Assembly: GCF_947169445.1 (NCBI RefSeq)
Contig: NZ_CAMVPU010000007.1
Coordinates: 1-64,000, forward strand
Direction: 5' to 3'
Source: an uncultured Butyrivibrio sp.
Lineage (GTDB): Bacteria; Bacillota; Clostridia; Lachnospirales; Lachnospiraceae
DNA: 64,000 nucleotides
Each line of letters starts with the position of its first letter. The first letter of the stretch is position 1. The notes beneath the pieces are model-generated. The model made no database searches, was not told the origin of the DNA, and saw only the letters and a list, made by a program, of their open reading frames with translations. Positions 25,117-33,712 of the stretch are shown one piece after another. The position numbers and the translations under genes are program-made.

Positions 25117-26103
25117 ATACTCATTAAGTTGCAGCTTTAACTTTTCTTTGTAATCCTCAGTCACCTTAGAAGGGCCTGTAATAATAACTTTCCCGCCCAT
25201 GGCAAAAATCCAGCCGTAGAACTGGTCACTGATATAAACGTCCACATGAGTTTTGGACCAGCCCTCTTTTTCCGCAGGTCTTATAGGAATCTCCTTGCCA
25301 AAACGATCTATCATGATGCCAACAAAATCATTTCTGAATTCAATATCCACCATAACAGATTCCATTTTGCCAAACATTCCGAAATTCTTCTTGGCATATG
25401 AACCCATGTCCAGAGCCTCAAACTCTTCCTTCCCCACTCTTTTCTCATCGGTAAGCTTGATCCTGGCCATCTTATCTACGCGGTAATGCTTGATCTTACC
25501 GGCCTTGGGATCAAAGGCTATCAGATAATAGTTCTCATCATCCCAGGTAAGGGCCCAGGGACTTGCAAAACGCTCTTCATCGTCCCTTGGTACCATGACC
25601 TTATCAAGATTCCACTGAAGGTACTGGAAGCGAATACTCTTGTTTTCCAGAATTGCCCTGTGGATCTCATCTACCATGTAGTAGATACTCTCGTTCATAT
25701 TCTTGATCCTACCCTGAACCACCACCTGACGCTTTAATTGTCTGGCTTCGTATTCACTGGCAAGATCTGTAACTTTTTTTATCAGATCTGCGGATTTCTT
25801 GGCTGTGATAAATTTAGAAGACTGAATAGAATCCACCAGCAGCATAAGCTCTGCTATTTCAAAACGCTTGCCGCCCACATGGTAATAATAGTTTCGACCT
25901 TCCTGTTCCATGATAATATCAAGGCCGATCTCCTTAAGGGCTGCAAAATCATCATAAATACTTTTTCTATCCGCCGATATACCGTATTCAGATAGTTTTT
26001 CTATTATCTCAGGCATAGTCAGAGCATGTTCATCATCGGTCTTTTTAAGCATTATCTGACTAAGGTAATAAAGCTTTAGCTTTTGTCCTGCACCCTTTGG
26101 CAT
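25114..26103 (-). CDS. WYL-domain transcriptional regulator
   Basis: The 329-aa protein has an N-terminal winged HTH (residues 1-70, EIIEKLSEYGISADRKSIYDDFAALKEIGL) and a central WYL domain with the FQYLQWN strand and a SPWALTWDDENYYLIAFD block. A C-terminal WCX extension ends in LNEY. WYL proteins are often ligand-sensing repressors or activators. AGGGGG lies 5 nt before the ATG. It is divided from the MEMO-AMMECR1 gene by the palindromic repeat and may regulate that gene or itself. Confidence 0.92.
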   Translation of the reverse strand: MPKGAGQKLKLYYLSQIMLKKTDDEHALTMPEIIEKLSEYGISADRKSIYDDFAALKEIGLDIIMEQEGRNYYYHVGGKRFEIAELMLLVDSIQSSKFITAKKSADLIKKVTDLASEYEARQLKRQVVVQGRIKNMNESIYYMVDEIHRAILENKSIRFQYLQWNLDKVMVPRDDEERFASPWALTWDDENYYLIAFDPKAGKIKHYRVDKMARIKLTDEKRVGKEEFEALDMGSYAKKNFGMFGKMESVMVDIEFRNDFVGIMIDRFGKEIPIRPAEKEGWSKTHVDVYISDQFYGWIFAMGGKVIITGPSKVTEDYKEKLKLQLNEY

Positions 26104-26169
26104 ATGATCCCCCTGATATTATCATTTTCCCCACTAATAATATTATATTATCATGTCAGTTTTTTCTTG

Positions 26170-28194
26170 TCATTTTCTCTCAAATACAGGCATATAGTCT
26201 ATCGGAGCCGCAACAGTTACTTCCTGTCCGCCCTCGAATTTTGTTCCATCGCTTGTAAGAGTCCATTCTCCCTTTGGAAGATATACTGTTCTCTCGAATT
26301 CGTTAAGATGAAGGATAGGAGCAACAAGGAACCTTTCTCCGAACATGTACTGGTCTTTTAAATTCCAGCACTTTTCATCCTCAGGGAATTCGTAGAACAT
26401 GGCACGCATAAGAGGTGAGCCGTTTGCAGATGCTTCCTCAAAAAGCTTCTTGATATAAGGCTTCATGCCTGTTCTTATATCATAGTACTTCTTCATGATC
26501 TCAAAGTTGTCATCTCCATAGCTCCACATTTCGTTGTCCTGGCCGGTATGAAGATATCCGCCGCCCCAGTCTCTGTCATCAAGAGGCGGAATATTGTAAG
26601 GGCCACGATCTCCGTGAAGTCTCATGACTGAAGTAAATACCGCAAACTGATACCATCTGATAAGAAGCTGTCTGAAATCCGGATCATAAACATCATCAGT
26701 CATAAAGCCGCCAATATCTGTGTTCCACCATGGAATTCCGGCAAGACCCATATTCAGGCCGCACTGAATCTGATCCTGAAGAGATTCAAAGGTACTTGGA
26801 ATATCTCCGGACCATACAACATTTCCATACTTCTGGCTTCCTGCCCATGCGCATCTTAAGAGGTTAACAACAGTTCCGTCCTTTAAGTCCTTCATCTTAT
26901 CGAAAAAGACTCTAGAATACATCTGAGGATATATGTTGCTGACTTCAAGGGCGCTTCCCTCACAATACCGGAAGTTCTCATAGTCATAAACGCCGTAATC
27001 AGGCTCGGAGTTATCCAGCCAGAAGCCATCTATTCCATATTCATAGTAATTCTTTTTACAGATATTCCATAAATACTCACGGGTTTCAGGATTAAAAGCA
27101 TCTATTTCAACGCAGTCGCCCTGGAAATCATAGGTCTGAAGAGCGCCTCTTTCTGTTCTGATAAGAAGGCCCTTCTCCAGCATTGGGAAGAAATTCTCGC
27201 TCTTTCTGTCAACTGAAGGCCATACGGATACAATGACCCTTATGCCCATGCTGTGAAGTTCGTCCACCATAGCCTTGGGATCCGGCCAGTATTTTTTATC
27301 AAACTTCCAGTCTCCCTGATAGGTCCAATGGAAGAAATCTATAATGATCTGATCAATCTTTATACCAAGTTCCTTGTACCTGCGTGCAATAGAAAGGACC
27401 TCTTCCTGAGTTCTGTAGCGGAGCTTACACTGCCAAAGCCCCATAAGCTCTTCAGGGAACTGACCTGCATGGCCTGTAGCCTTAGTATAATTCTCAACAA
27501 TCTCCTTGGGAGTATCTGCCACAGTGATGTAATAATCCATCTCCTTGGTGGATTTCATCTCCCATAGTGTCATGTTATTTCCAAAGGAAACCTGTCCTAC
27601 ACCAGGATTATTCCATAAAAGACCATATCCCAGATTGGAAAGTGCAAAAGGAACTGAAATCTGTGAATTTCTCTGAGCAAGTTCCAGTGTGCAGCCCTTA
27701 AGATCCATCTGCTGTTGCTGATACTGACCCATTCCAAAGATTTTCTCGCCTTCATTAGCTTCAAATCTTACTTTGAGAATATAATTATCTCCGCCGTAAA
27801 GTCCCTTCCACTCTCTGTTTACGATCTTAAGACAGCAGCTTTCCTTAGAAATAGTGCCGCCGTAAGATCTGTAATATTCACGTAAAAAAAGCTTGTCATC
27901 CCTGTAAAAGCTAATAACACCGGCAAAGTTTACTTCTGCCTTAATGCGGCCATTAGTAATGCTGGCCCACTCATTTTCAACTATTGTTCCTTCACCTGTC
28001 TTCTGAGGAACCTTATAAGTTTTTACTTCTGCTTTTGTTTGCTTTATTTTCTCTGTAAGAGCCCAGTTTCTGCCTGTGAACTGCCTGTTCATGGTTGCAC
28101 GGACTCTAAGGGAATCCTCTCCCCAACTTTCAATAAGAACTGTCTCTCCCTGTCTTTTGAAACAAAGAGCATTTTCTCTACACTCGAATATCAT
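26170..28194 (-). CDS. Glycoside hydrolase family 31 (alpha-xylosidase/alpha-glucosidase type)
   Basis: The 674-aa cytoplasmic enzyme has the GH31 layout: N-terminal beta-sandwich, (beta/alpha)8 barrel and C-terminal beta domains. The catalytic nucleophile is in DGFWLDNSEPDYG and the general acid in VVWSGDIPSTFESL. IDQIIIDFFHWTYQGDWKFD marks the barrel entrance. It lacks a signal peptide, so it probably acts on imported oligosaccharides, such as xyloglucan or starch fragments. The exact linkage preference cannot be read. AGGAGAGAGG precedes the ATG. No sugar transporter is adjacent. A terminator at 28252-28293 separates it from the MCP gene upstream. Confidence 0.92.
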   Translation of the reverse strand: MIFECRENALCFKRQGETVLIESWGEDSLRVRATMNRQFTGRNWALTEKIKQTKAEVKTYKVPQKTGEGTIVENEWASITNGRIKAEVNFAGVISFYRDDKLFLREYYRSYGGTISKESCCLKIVNREWKGLYGGDNYILKVRFEANEGEKIFGMGQYQQQQMDLKGCTLELAQRNSQISVPFALSNLGYGLLWNNPGVGQVSFGNNMTLWEMKSTKEMDYYITVADTPKEIVENYTKATGHAGQFPEELMGLWQCKLRYRTQEEVLSIARRYKELGIKIDQIIIDFFHWTYQGDWKFDKKYWPDPKAMVDELHSMGIRVIVSVWPSVDRKSENFFPMLEKGLLIRTERGALQTYDFQGDCVEIDAFNPETREYLWNICKKNYYEYGIDGFWLDNSEPDYGVYDYENFRYCEGSALEVSNIYPQMYSRVFFDKMKDLKDGTVVNLLRCAWAGSQKYGNVVWSGDIPSTFESLQDQIQCGLNMGLAGIPWWNTDIGGFMTDDVYDPDFRQLLIRWYQFAVFTSVMRLHGDRGPYNIPPLDDRDWGGGYLHTGQDNEMWSYGDDNFEIMKKYYDIRTGMKPYIKKLFEEASANGSPLMRAMFYEFPEDEKCWNLKDQYMFGERFLVAPILHLNEFERTVYLPKGEWTLTSDGTKFEGGQEVTVAAPIDYMPVFERK

Positions 28195-28251
28195 AACCCT
28201 CTCTCCTCTACATAATACAAGCTCGAAAAAACCTCACTAAGTGCTCTGCGC

Positions 28252-28293
28252 AAAAAAAGAACTACCAATGATAATTCTACCACTGATAGTTCC
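28252..28293 (-). terminator. Intrinsic terminator of the FIST-MCP operon
   Basis: On the minus strand GGAACTA and TAGTTC pair across a loop of about 25 nt that has partial pairing inside, followed by seven T. It lies 24 nt after the soluble MCP gene. Confidence 0.7.
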
Positions 28294-28316
28294 TTGTTGT
28301 TAGCCCTAAAATAATA

Positions 28317-29297
28317 TCATTTTTCATTTACAATAGGTTCAATCTGGGAAACCAGATTATCGATGCTTTCAAACACACTGCTCTTTGTTGTTCCGAGGGA
28401 ATTTACTTTTTCAAGCTGAATCACCAGATCATCATATTTCCTGGTGATGTCATCAAATCTTCCACCAATCTTTTTTAGTTCATCGGAAGCAGTATCTGCA
28501 GTGTCGGCAATCTCCTGCTGTACAGCATTGGCGCCGTTTGCACTTTCAATGATCTCATCAAAGGTTGCATGGGTCTCATCTACTTCCTGAAGACTCTTGT
28601 CCATGGCTGCAATGGAATTCTCCATGCTCTCTGACAGTTTCTCGCTTTCAGCTCCTGCATTTGCAATAGATGCATTTACCTGATCGATCATTACCTTGAT
28701 CTCATCGGCAAGCTCTCTTACCTCAGTAGCAACTACGGCAAAGCCCTTTCCTGCCGCTCCGGCTCTGGCAGCTTCAATTGAAGCGTTGAGGGCCAGAAGG
28801 TTTGTCTGAGATGCAATGCTGATAATCTTCTTCATGTAATCGGAAATCTGATCTACGGATTCCTTGAAGCTCTCAAATCCACGAGCCATCTCATCAAAGC
28901 TTGCACGAACCTCATTGGAGCTATTCTTAAGTTCTCCAACCTTATCCTGTGCATTCTGAACACTGTTTAGAATATTGATCTTTACATCCTCAAATTTGGA
29001 TGCACTCTGATTAACAGCCTCAAACATCTCGTTAAAGTTGTCCATATCGTCACGGAGCTGTGCGTTACTTTCCATAACATTATTAACAGCTTCGCCCATG
29101 TCATGGATCTCCGTGAGGGAATTTACTTCGTTCTGAACAAGTTTTTTCTGACAATCCTTAATGGATTCTGCTATATAAACCAGAGCTCTGCTTCTTTCTT
29201 CAAAGTCTTTTACACCAGTGTCGACCTTAGCTACCGGTTCTTCAGCCTTATTCTTTCCAAACATATTTTCAAACATATTTTTACTCTCCTCATTCAA
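28317..29297 (-). CDS. Soluble methyl-accepting signalling protein
   Basis: The 326-aa protein has no membrane segment. It is mostly coiled coil with the MCP hairpin tip ISIASQTNLLALNASIEAARAGAAGKGFAVVA near residues 165-200. Its N-terminal 90 residues contain no recognisable sensor. The start ATG overlaps the end of the FIST gene by 8 nt, so the two are co-translated. FIST is a sensory domain, so the pair may act as a split receptor: FIST senses a small molecule, and this protein passes the signal to CheA/CheW or another partner. That pairing is inferred from gene coupling only. Confidence 0.9.
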   Translation of the reverse strand: MNEESKNMFENMFGKNKAEEPVAKVDTGVKDFEERSRALVYIAESIKDCQKKLVQNEVNSLTEIHDMGEAVNNVMESNAQLRDDMDNFNEMFEAVNQSASKFEDVKINILNSVQNAQDKVGELKNSSNEVRASFDEMARGFESFKESVDQISDYMKKIISIASQTNLLALNASIEAARAGAAGKGFAVVATEVRELADEIKVMIDQVNASIANAGAESEKLSESMENSIAAMDKSLQEVDETHATFDEIIESANGANAVQQEIADTADTASDELKKIGGRFDDITRKYDDLVIQLEKVNSLGTTKSSVFESIDNLVSQIEPIVNEK

Positions 29298-30345
29298 ACA
29301 CGATACATGTCATGGTCTGGTTAACGAACTGTGTATTGAAATGTTCTCCAAAACCTACCAGGCCACAGCTTGTTCCAAGTGTTCCAATCTTGCTAAGATA
29401 TGTTCCAAGCTCGTTTCTTTCCTTTAATACCAGATACCTGAATATACAGTTAACTGAGAAGATTACTGAAATATGTGAAAAATCGCTGTGTATCTTATCC
29501 ACAGTAGTCTGAGCAATTTCCATAGGATCTCTCATTTCCAAAAGTGTGAGAATATCCGAGTCATTTATCTGTCTGTACAGAATAAGACCATTTCCTGAAA
29601 CCGCCTTAATGGATGCGATGCAGACATCACCACCCATCATCTTTCCAAATGGATTTCTAAAGGTCTGATCAACTATCTTACTCTCAGTAGCACCGGTAAG
29701 ATCCATATACATCTGCTTGGCAGGTCTGCCGTTAAGTTCACCCAGATAGTATTTTGTCTTATCTGTCTTAGAAGCTATGAGCTGCTTGTTATCGCGAGGC
29801 TCGTAAATATTTTCCTTATACGCTTTAACCTTGCCGCCCTCATTTCGGATGACCGCATATACCATTGCATCCTCATAGACGGTACCATCAACCGCCACTT
29901 TTCCTGCATCACCGGTTGCTCCCATTACCTGAAGTCCATACTTCTTTATGAGCCCGCTAAGTGTAGTAAGCACTGCAGCATCATTACCGGCACAAAAATC
30001 AATAATAGCAGTATTATCTTTTCCTGGACGAACAGCTTCGATATCTTTTTCAATTCGGGAAATGTACCTTGCCGGTGAAACAGATACCTTTTCAAGTACG
30101 CCGGTTGCGACAGTCACTCCATCCTTAAAAGCAGTGATAAACACGCCTTTTTCCAAAATAGAGGTATCATATCCCATTCCCACGCAGCTGATGCTGGGCA
30201 CACCGGGGAACACTTTGCTTAGCTCTGCAACATTTTTTTCAAACTCATCCGCAGTTGTTGTCATAATGATAAGTTTGGCCGAGCCAAGGCCTTTTGCCGC
30301 TTCAGCAACGCTTCCGGAAGAGCTCTTACCGTGAAAGATATCCAT
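29290..30345 (-). CDS. FIST N/FIST C domain sensory protein
   Basis: The 351-aa cytoplasmic protein contains FIST_N (residues 25-190; VPSISCVGMGY, MGATGDAG, AYKENIYEP) and FIST_C (200-345; ELNGRPAKQMYMD, GTSCGLVGFGEHFN). FIST domains are found fused to signalling modules and are thought to bind small molecules such as amino acids. Here the domain stands alone and overlaps the soluble MCP gene, so it probably supplies the input to it. AAGGAG lies before the ATG. It is the first gene of a two-gene operon ending at the terminator 28252-28293. Confidence 0.9.
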   Translation of the reverse strand: MDIFHGKSSSGSVAEAAKGLGSAKLIIMTTTADEFEKNVAELSKVFPGVPSISCVGMGYDTSILEKGVFITAFKDGVTVATGVLEKVSVSPARYISRIEKDIEAVRPGKDNTAIIDFCAGNDAAVLTTLSGLIKKYGLQVMGATGDAGKVAVDGTVYEDAMVYAVIRNEGGKVKAYKENIYEPRDNKQLIASKTDKTKYYLGELNGRPAKQMYMDLTGATESKIVDQTFRNPFGKMMGGDVCIASIKAVSGNGLILYRQINDSDILTLLEMRDPMEIAQTTVDKIHSDFSHISVIFSVNCIFRYLVLKERNELGTYLSKIGTLGTSCGLVGFGEHFNTQFVNQTMTCIVFE

Positions 30346-30415
30346 ATTGTTTTCTCCTTACTGGTAAAAAAGATAACATCTGATGCTAGGTTAAATATTT
30401 TTATGCAAAGTGCGA

Positions 30416-30459
30416 CAAAAAAAAATAGAGTGCCACACATATAAATTGTAACACTCTAT
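30416..30459 (-). terminator. Intrinsic terminator of the flavin oxidoreductase gene
   Basis: ATAGAGTG (30425-30432) pairs with CACTCTAT (30452-30459). On the minus strand the stem runs into nine T. It separates the oxidoreductase from the FIST gene. Confidence 0.85.
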
Positions 30460-30519
30460 CGAAAAGCTTTATACTTTATTTAGTATAAACTTTATTAACT
30501 TTAGATTAAATATGTATCA

Positions 30520-32583
30520 TTAAATCCTCATAGCAACCTCATAGGCTCTCCAGATAACAGTTCTAAGATTCCCTATCTCCTTACAGTCGCCCACATAGTC
30601 CATGTTGCTCTCGCGCTCATTGGGTTTGACCAAAGGATTTGGAATATAACCGGCGCTGCTGATAACGCTGTCGCATTCTATGGTAAACTCTTTTCCCTCT
30701 TTATCAGCGCAGACTATGCAGTCTTCCCAAACTTCCTTAAGAGTAGTCTCAAGATAGATTGGAACACGGTAAAGATCAAACCATTCCCTTAAATATGAAC
30801 TATTGGCAAGGCATACTCCCTTTTGAGAGATAATATCATCCTTCATCTCTACTATAATAGGGTTCCTGCCCTGAAGTGCAAGCTCATAAGCTATCTCGCA
30901 GCCGGTAAGACCACCACCGATAACTGCTACATTATCACCAACTTCAGCTCCCCTAAGGTATTCGCATGCCTCGATCATAAGCTCATGCCCCGGGATATTA
31001 CGGAGACGTCTTGGCATTGATCCGGTAGCTATGATAATATCGCTCTTTCCGAATTCCTTAACATCTTTTATATTTGTATTCAGATGGATTTCTATACCAA
31101 GTTCCTCCATCTGTCTGCGGTACCACTTAAGAAGGTCACGGAGCTTACCTTTATAAGACTCTGCACTTGCAGCAATGAAGGTTCCACCCAGCTCGTCAGT
31201 TTTCTCATAAATAACAGGCTCATGTCCGCGCAGCTTAAGGACTCTTGCAGCCTCCATTCCTCCTATTCCGCCACCGATGATAATGACCTTTTTAGGATGC
31301 TTGGTCTTCTTGATGAAGTGCTTGTCCGTCTGCATGGTTTCAGCATTGACCGCACATCTGGCAAGGTGAAGACTGTCAGAAAGATCCTGATCATTGGGAA
31401 CGCCTTTATAATGGCACATATTAAAGCAGCCATTATGGCACAGGATACATGGGCGAATATCCTCTTCTTTTTCCTCTATCAGTTTGGTAACCCACTTAGG
31501 ATCAGCCAAAAACTGTCTTGCAAAGCCGGCGCCGTCGATTTCCTTATCCGCTACCGCTTTAGCAGCGTCTTTCGGATTCATTCTTCCTGCACAGACCACA
31601 GGAATATCTACATACTTACGCAGTTCTGCAACATCATCGAGATTGCAGTTTTCAGGCATATAGATTGGCGGATGTGCCCAATACCAGGCATCATAGGTCC
31701 CGTTATCGCAGTTTAGCATATCGTAGCCGGCATCCTGCAGATACTTGGCAGCTCTTTTTGACTCTTCAAAGTCTCTTCCCACCTCATCGTAATCTTCGCC
31801 GGGAAGTGCGCCCTGTCTAAAGCCTCGCGTCTTGGAAATTACACTATATCGCAGAGAAACAGGGAAATCTTTTCCGCAGAGCTTCTTGATCTCCTGAACG
31901 ATCTCAACAGCAAAGCGGTACTTATTCTCAAAGCTTCCGCCATATTCATCAGTTCTTTTATTGACATAATCAAGAGTAAACTGATCCAGAAGATACCCTT
32001 CATGAACAGCATGAACCTCTACTCCATCTACGCCGGCTTCCTTAAGAAGAAGTGCACTCTTTCCAAAAGCTTCAACAAACTCATGGATTTCCTCAACTGT
32101 CATCTCTCTTGATGGCACTTTATCAGACCAGCGATTCGGAGAAGGGCTGGCAGAAGCTGTGATCTTATCAAGATCCATAACGGGCTTGGAAAGTACACGA
32201 AGCGCCTTATTAGTATAGAGTTTTTCCATCATGGAACTAATTGTAAAAGATCTGCCAAAGCCAGCTGTTAACTGTACAAAGAGCTTAGCTCCGGTCTGAT
32301 GGAACTGTGGCATCCACTTTGCCAGATCCTGATACATTTTCTTGTTAGAATAGAGCCATTGTCCAAACATTGGATTATACACAGGCTGGCATCCCGGAAG
32401 CACCAGTCCTGCGTTATTTTGAGCTACTTCCAATATGAACTCGGCACCTGCCTTATCAAAATGGTTCTTTTCCATCCATCCAAAGAGATCCGTTCCTCCC
32501 ATGGATGTCATAACTATTCTGTTTTTTATCTCACAACTGCCAATCCTCCATGGTGTAAATAAAGGATCATAAACCTTATCCAT
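30520..32583 (-). CDS. Old-yellow-enzyme-type NADH:flavin oxidoreductase with Fe-S and FAD domains
   Basis: The 687-aa protein follows the layout of 2,4-dienoyl-CoA reductase, trimethylamine dehydrogenase and BaiCD/BaiH. An FMN TIM barrel covers residues 1-360 (YDPLFTPWRIGSCEIKNRIVM, GVEVHAVHEGYLLDQF). A 4Fe-4S site of the CILCHNGC...C type follows near 375-405, and then a C-terminal FAD/NAD-binding part with VIIIGGGIGGMEAAR and NVAVIGGGLTGCEIAYELA. It would move electrons from NAD(P)H via FAD and the cluster to FMN and reduce a conjugated enoate or enone. The substrate is not predictable. It is followed by terminator 30416-30459 and preceded by a GH5 gene 25 nt away. Confidence 0.92.
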   Translation of the reverse strand: MDKVYDPLFTPWRIGSCEIKNRIVMTSMGGTDLFGWMEKNHFDKAGAEFILEVAQNNAGLVLPGCQPVYNPMFGQWLYSNKKMYQDLAKWMPQFHQTGAKLFVQLTAGFGRSFTISSMMEKLYTNKALRVLSKPVMDLDKITASASPSPNRWSDKVPSREMTVEEIHEFVEAFGKSALLLKEAGVDGVEVHAVHEGYLLDQFTLDYVNKRTDEYGGSFENKYRFAVEIVQEIKKLCGKDFPVSLRYSVISKTRGFRQGALPGEDYDEVGRDFEESKRAAKYLQDAGYDMLNCDNGTYDAWYWAHPPIYMPENCNLDDVAELRKYVDIPVVCAGRMNPKDAAKAVADKEIDGAGFARQFLADPKWVTKLIEEKEEDIRPCILCHNGCFNMCHYKGVPNDQDLSDSLHLARCAVNAETMQTDKHFIKKTKHPKKVIIIGGGIGGMEAARVLKLRGHEPVIYEKTDELGGTFIAASAESYKGKLRDLLKWYRRQMEELGIEIHLNTNIKDVKEFGKSDIIIATGSMPRRLRNIPGHELMIEACEYLRGAEVGDNVAVIGGGLTGCEIAYELALQGRNPIIVEMKDDIISQKGVCLANSSYLREWFDLYRVPIYLETTLKEVWEDCIVCADKEGKEFTIECDSVISSAGYIPNPLVKPNERESNMDYVGDCKEIGNLRTVIWRAYEVAMRI

Positions 32584-32607
32584 AGTAACATCTCCGATAG
32601 TGTCATA

Positions 32608-33621
32608 TTATGCGAAAAAGCACTTGTTTACTGTATCTCCAAAGTCTTTTTCCTTGTAATTCCATACTGCATGTCCGATGTTGTATTTCTCAAATACGCT
32701 ATGGATATCGGCAAACCATCTCTTTGCAGATTCTGTGTCAGCCAGCTCGATTACACCATACTCACCGCAGTACAAAAATACGCCGTTTTTCTCAGCTGCT
32801 TCTACAGCAGGCTCGAAAATTCTGTCAAAATATGAAGGTCCTATCTCTGTGAGTTCGCCTCTATTGATGGCATCAGCAAGATCAGGTGAAAGTTCCTTGG
32901 ACTTCTCTCTGTATTCGTCAAGAGAACCCGGGTATTCAACAACAAAATCCTTAGGCATATTCTCAACCCAGTATGCCCTCTGGTGTGTGAAAATAAACGG
33001 CTCATAGCAGTGGAAGTTATATACAATCCTGTCATCAATCGGCTTAGCAAGAAGTGGTACACTTGTTACAGAATTGTAGCAAACGCCTCCCACAATTATG
33101 TATGCCTCAGGCGCATTCTTTCTGATTGTCCTTGCACACTTTTCGGCAATCAAATTCCACTCATCAACTACCTTAGGAGAAACAATTTCATTAAGAAGCT
33201 CAAAAGCCAGAATATCTGCATCCTTCGCAAATCTTCCGGAAATTATATCCCAGGTATTATAAAAACGATTCTGGAGTGCCTCATCATAGAAGAACTTCTC
33301 TTTGCTCTCACCCTTATCAAGCGGATCAAAGGAATATCCATATGCCTTATGAAGGTCAAGAACTGCATTAAGTCCATACTTTCTGCACCAGCTAAGGCAA
33401 TCAGCTATATGTCTGTAGCCCTCCTCTATAACATTACCGTCCTCATCCTCAACTACCATGTAATCAACCGGAATCCTGACATGGTCAAAGCCTGCATTTT
33501 TGATGCGTTCAATATCACTTTCCACAATGAAATTATCAAAATGCTCCTTAGTATCTTCATCGTACTGGGAAAGCCAGCCACCCAGATTTGCGCCAAACAT
33601 AAATCCATCGAATCTTTTCAT
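32608..33621 (-). CDS. Glycoside hydrolase family 5 (cellulase-like, cytoplasmic)
   Basis: The 337-aa single-domain enzyme has the GH5 barrel. The acid/base Glu is in LAFELLNEIV and the nucleophile Glu in FLYCGEYGVI. HVRIPVDY, HKAYGYSFDP and VYNFHCYEPFIFTHQ are the usual conserved blocks. There is no signal peptide or carbohydrate-binding module, so it probably acts inside the cell on imported oligosaccharides, as a beta-glucanase or mannanase-like enzyme. The start ATG at 33619-33621 is the only clear choice. It is on the same strand as the oxidoreductase gene 24 nt downstream but there is no obvious functional link. Confidence 0.92.
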   Translation of the reverse strand: MKRFDGFMFGANLGGWLSQYDEDTKEHFDNFIVESDIERIKNAGFDHVRIPVDYMVVEDEDGNVIEEGYRHIADCLSWCRKYGLNAVLDLHKAYGYSFDPLDKGESKEKFFYDEALQNRFYNTWDIISGRFAKDADILAFELLNEIVSPKVVDEWNLIAEKCARTIRKNAPEAYIIVGGVCYNSVTSVPLLAKPIDDRIVYNFHCYEPFIFTHQRAYWVENMPKDFVVEYPGSLDEYREKSKELSPDLADAINRGELTEIGPSYFDRIFEPAVEAAEKNGVFLYCGEYGVIELADTESAKRWFADIHSVFEKYNIGHAVWNYKEKDFGDTVNKCFFA

Positions 33622-33712
33622 AAAAAACCACCAAACCCTTCTATTATTCTTTTTCCGACCAAAAAACCTCTTTTACCATTGTAATTTAAACACCCTGCGT
33701 ATTCAAGGTAAT

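Noticed and set aside
31084..31716. Plus-strand open frame of 210 codons inside the flavin oxidoreductase gene
   Set aside because: It is antisense to a clear conserved enzyme and contains no recognisable motif.
32983..33684. Plus-strand open frame of 233 codons opposite the GH5 gene
   Set aside because: It is a shadow of a well-conserved GH5 frame, with low-complexity Ile/Lys/Cys-rich sequence.
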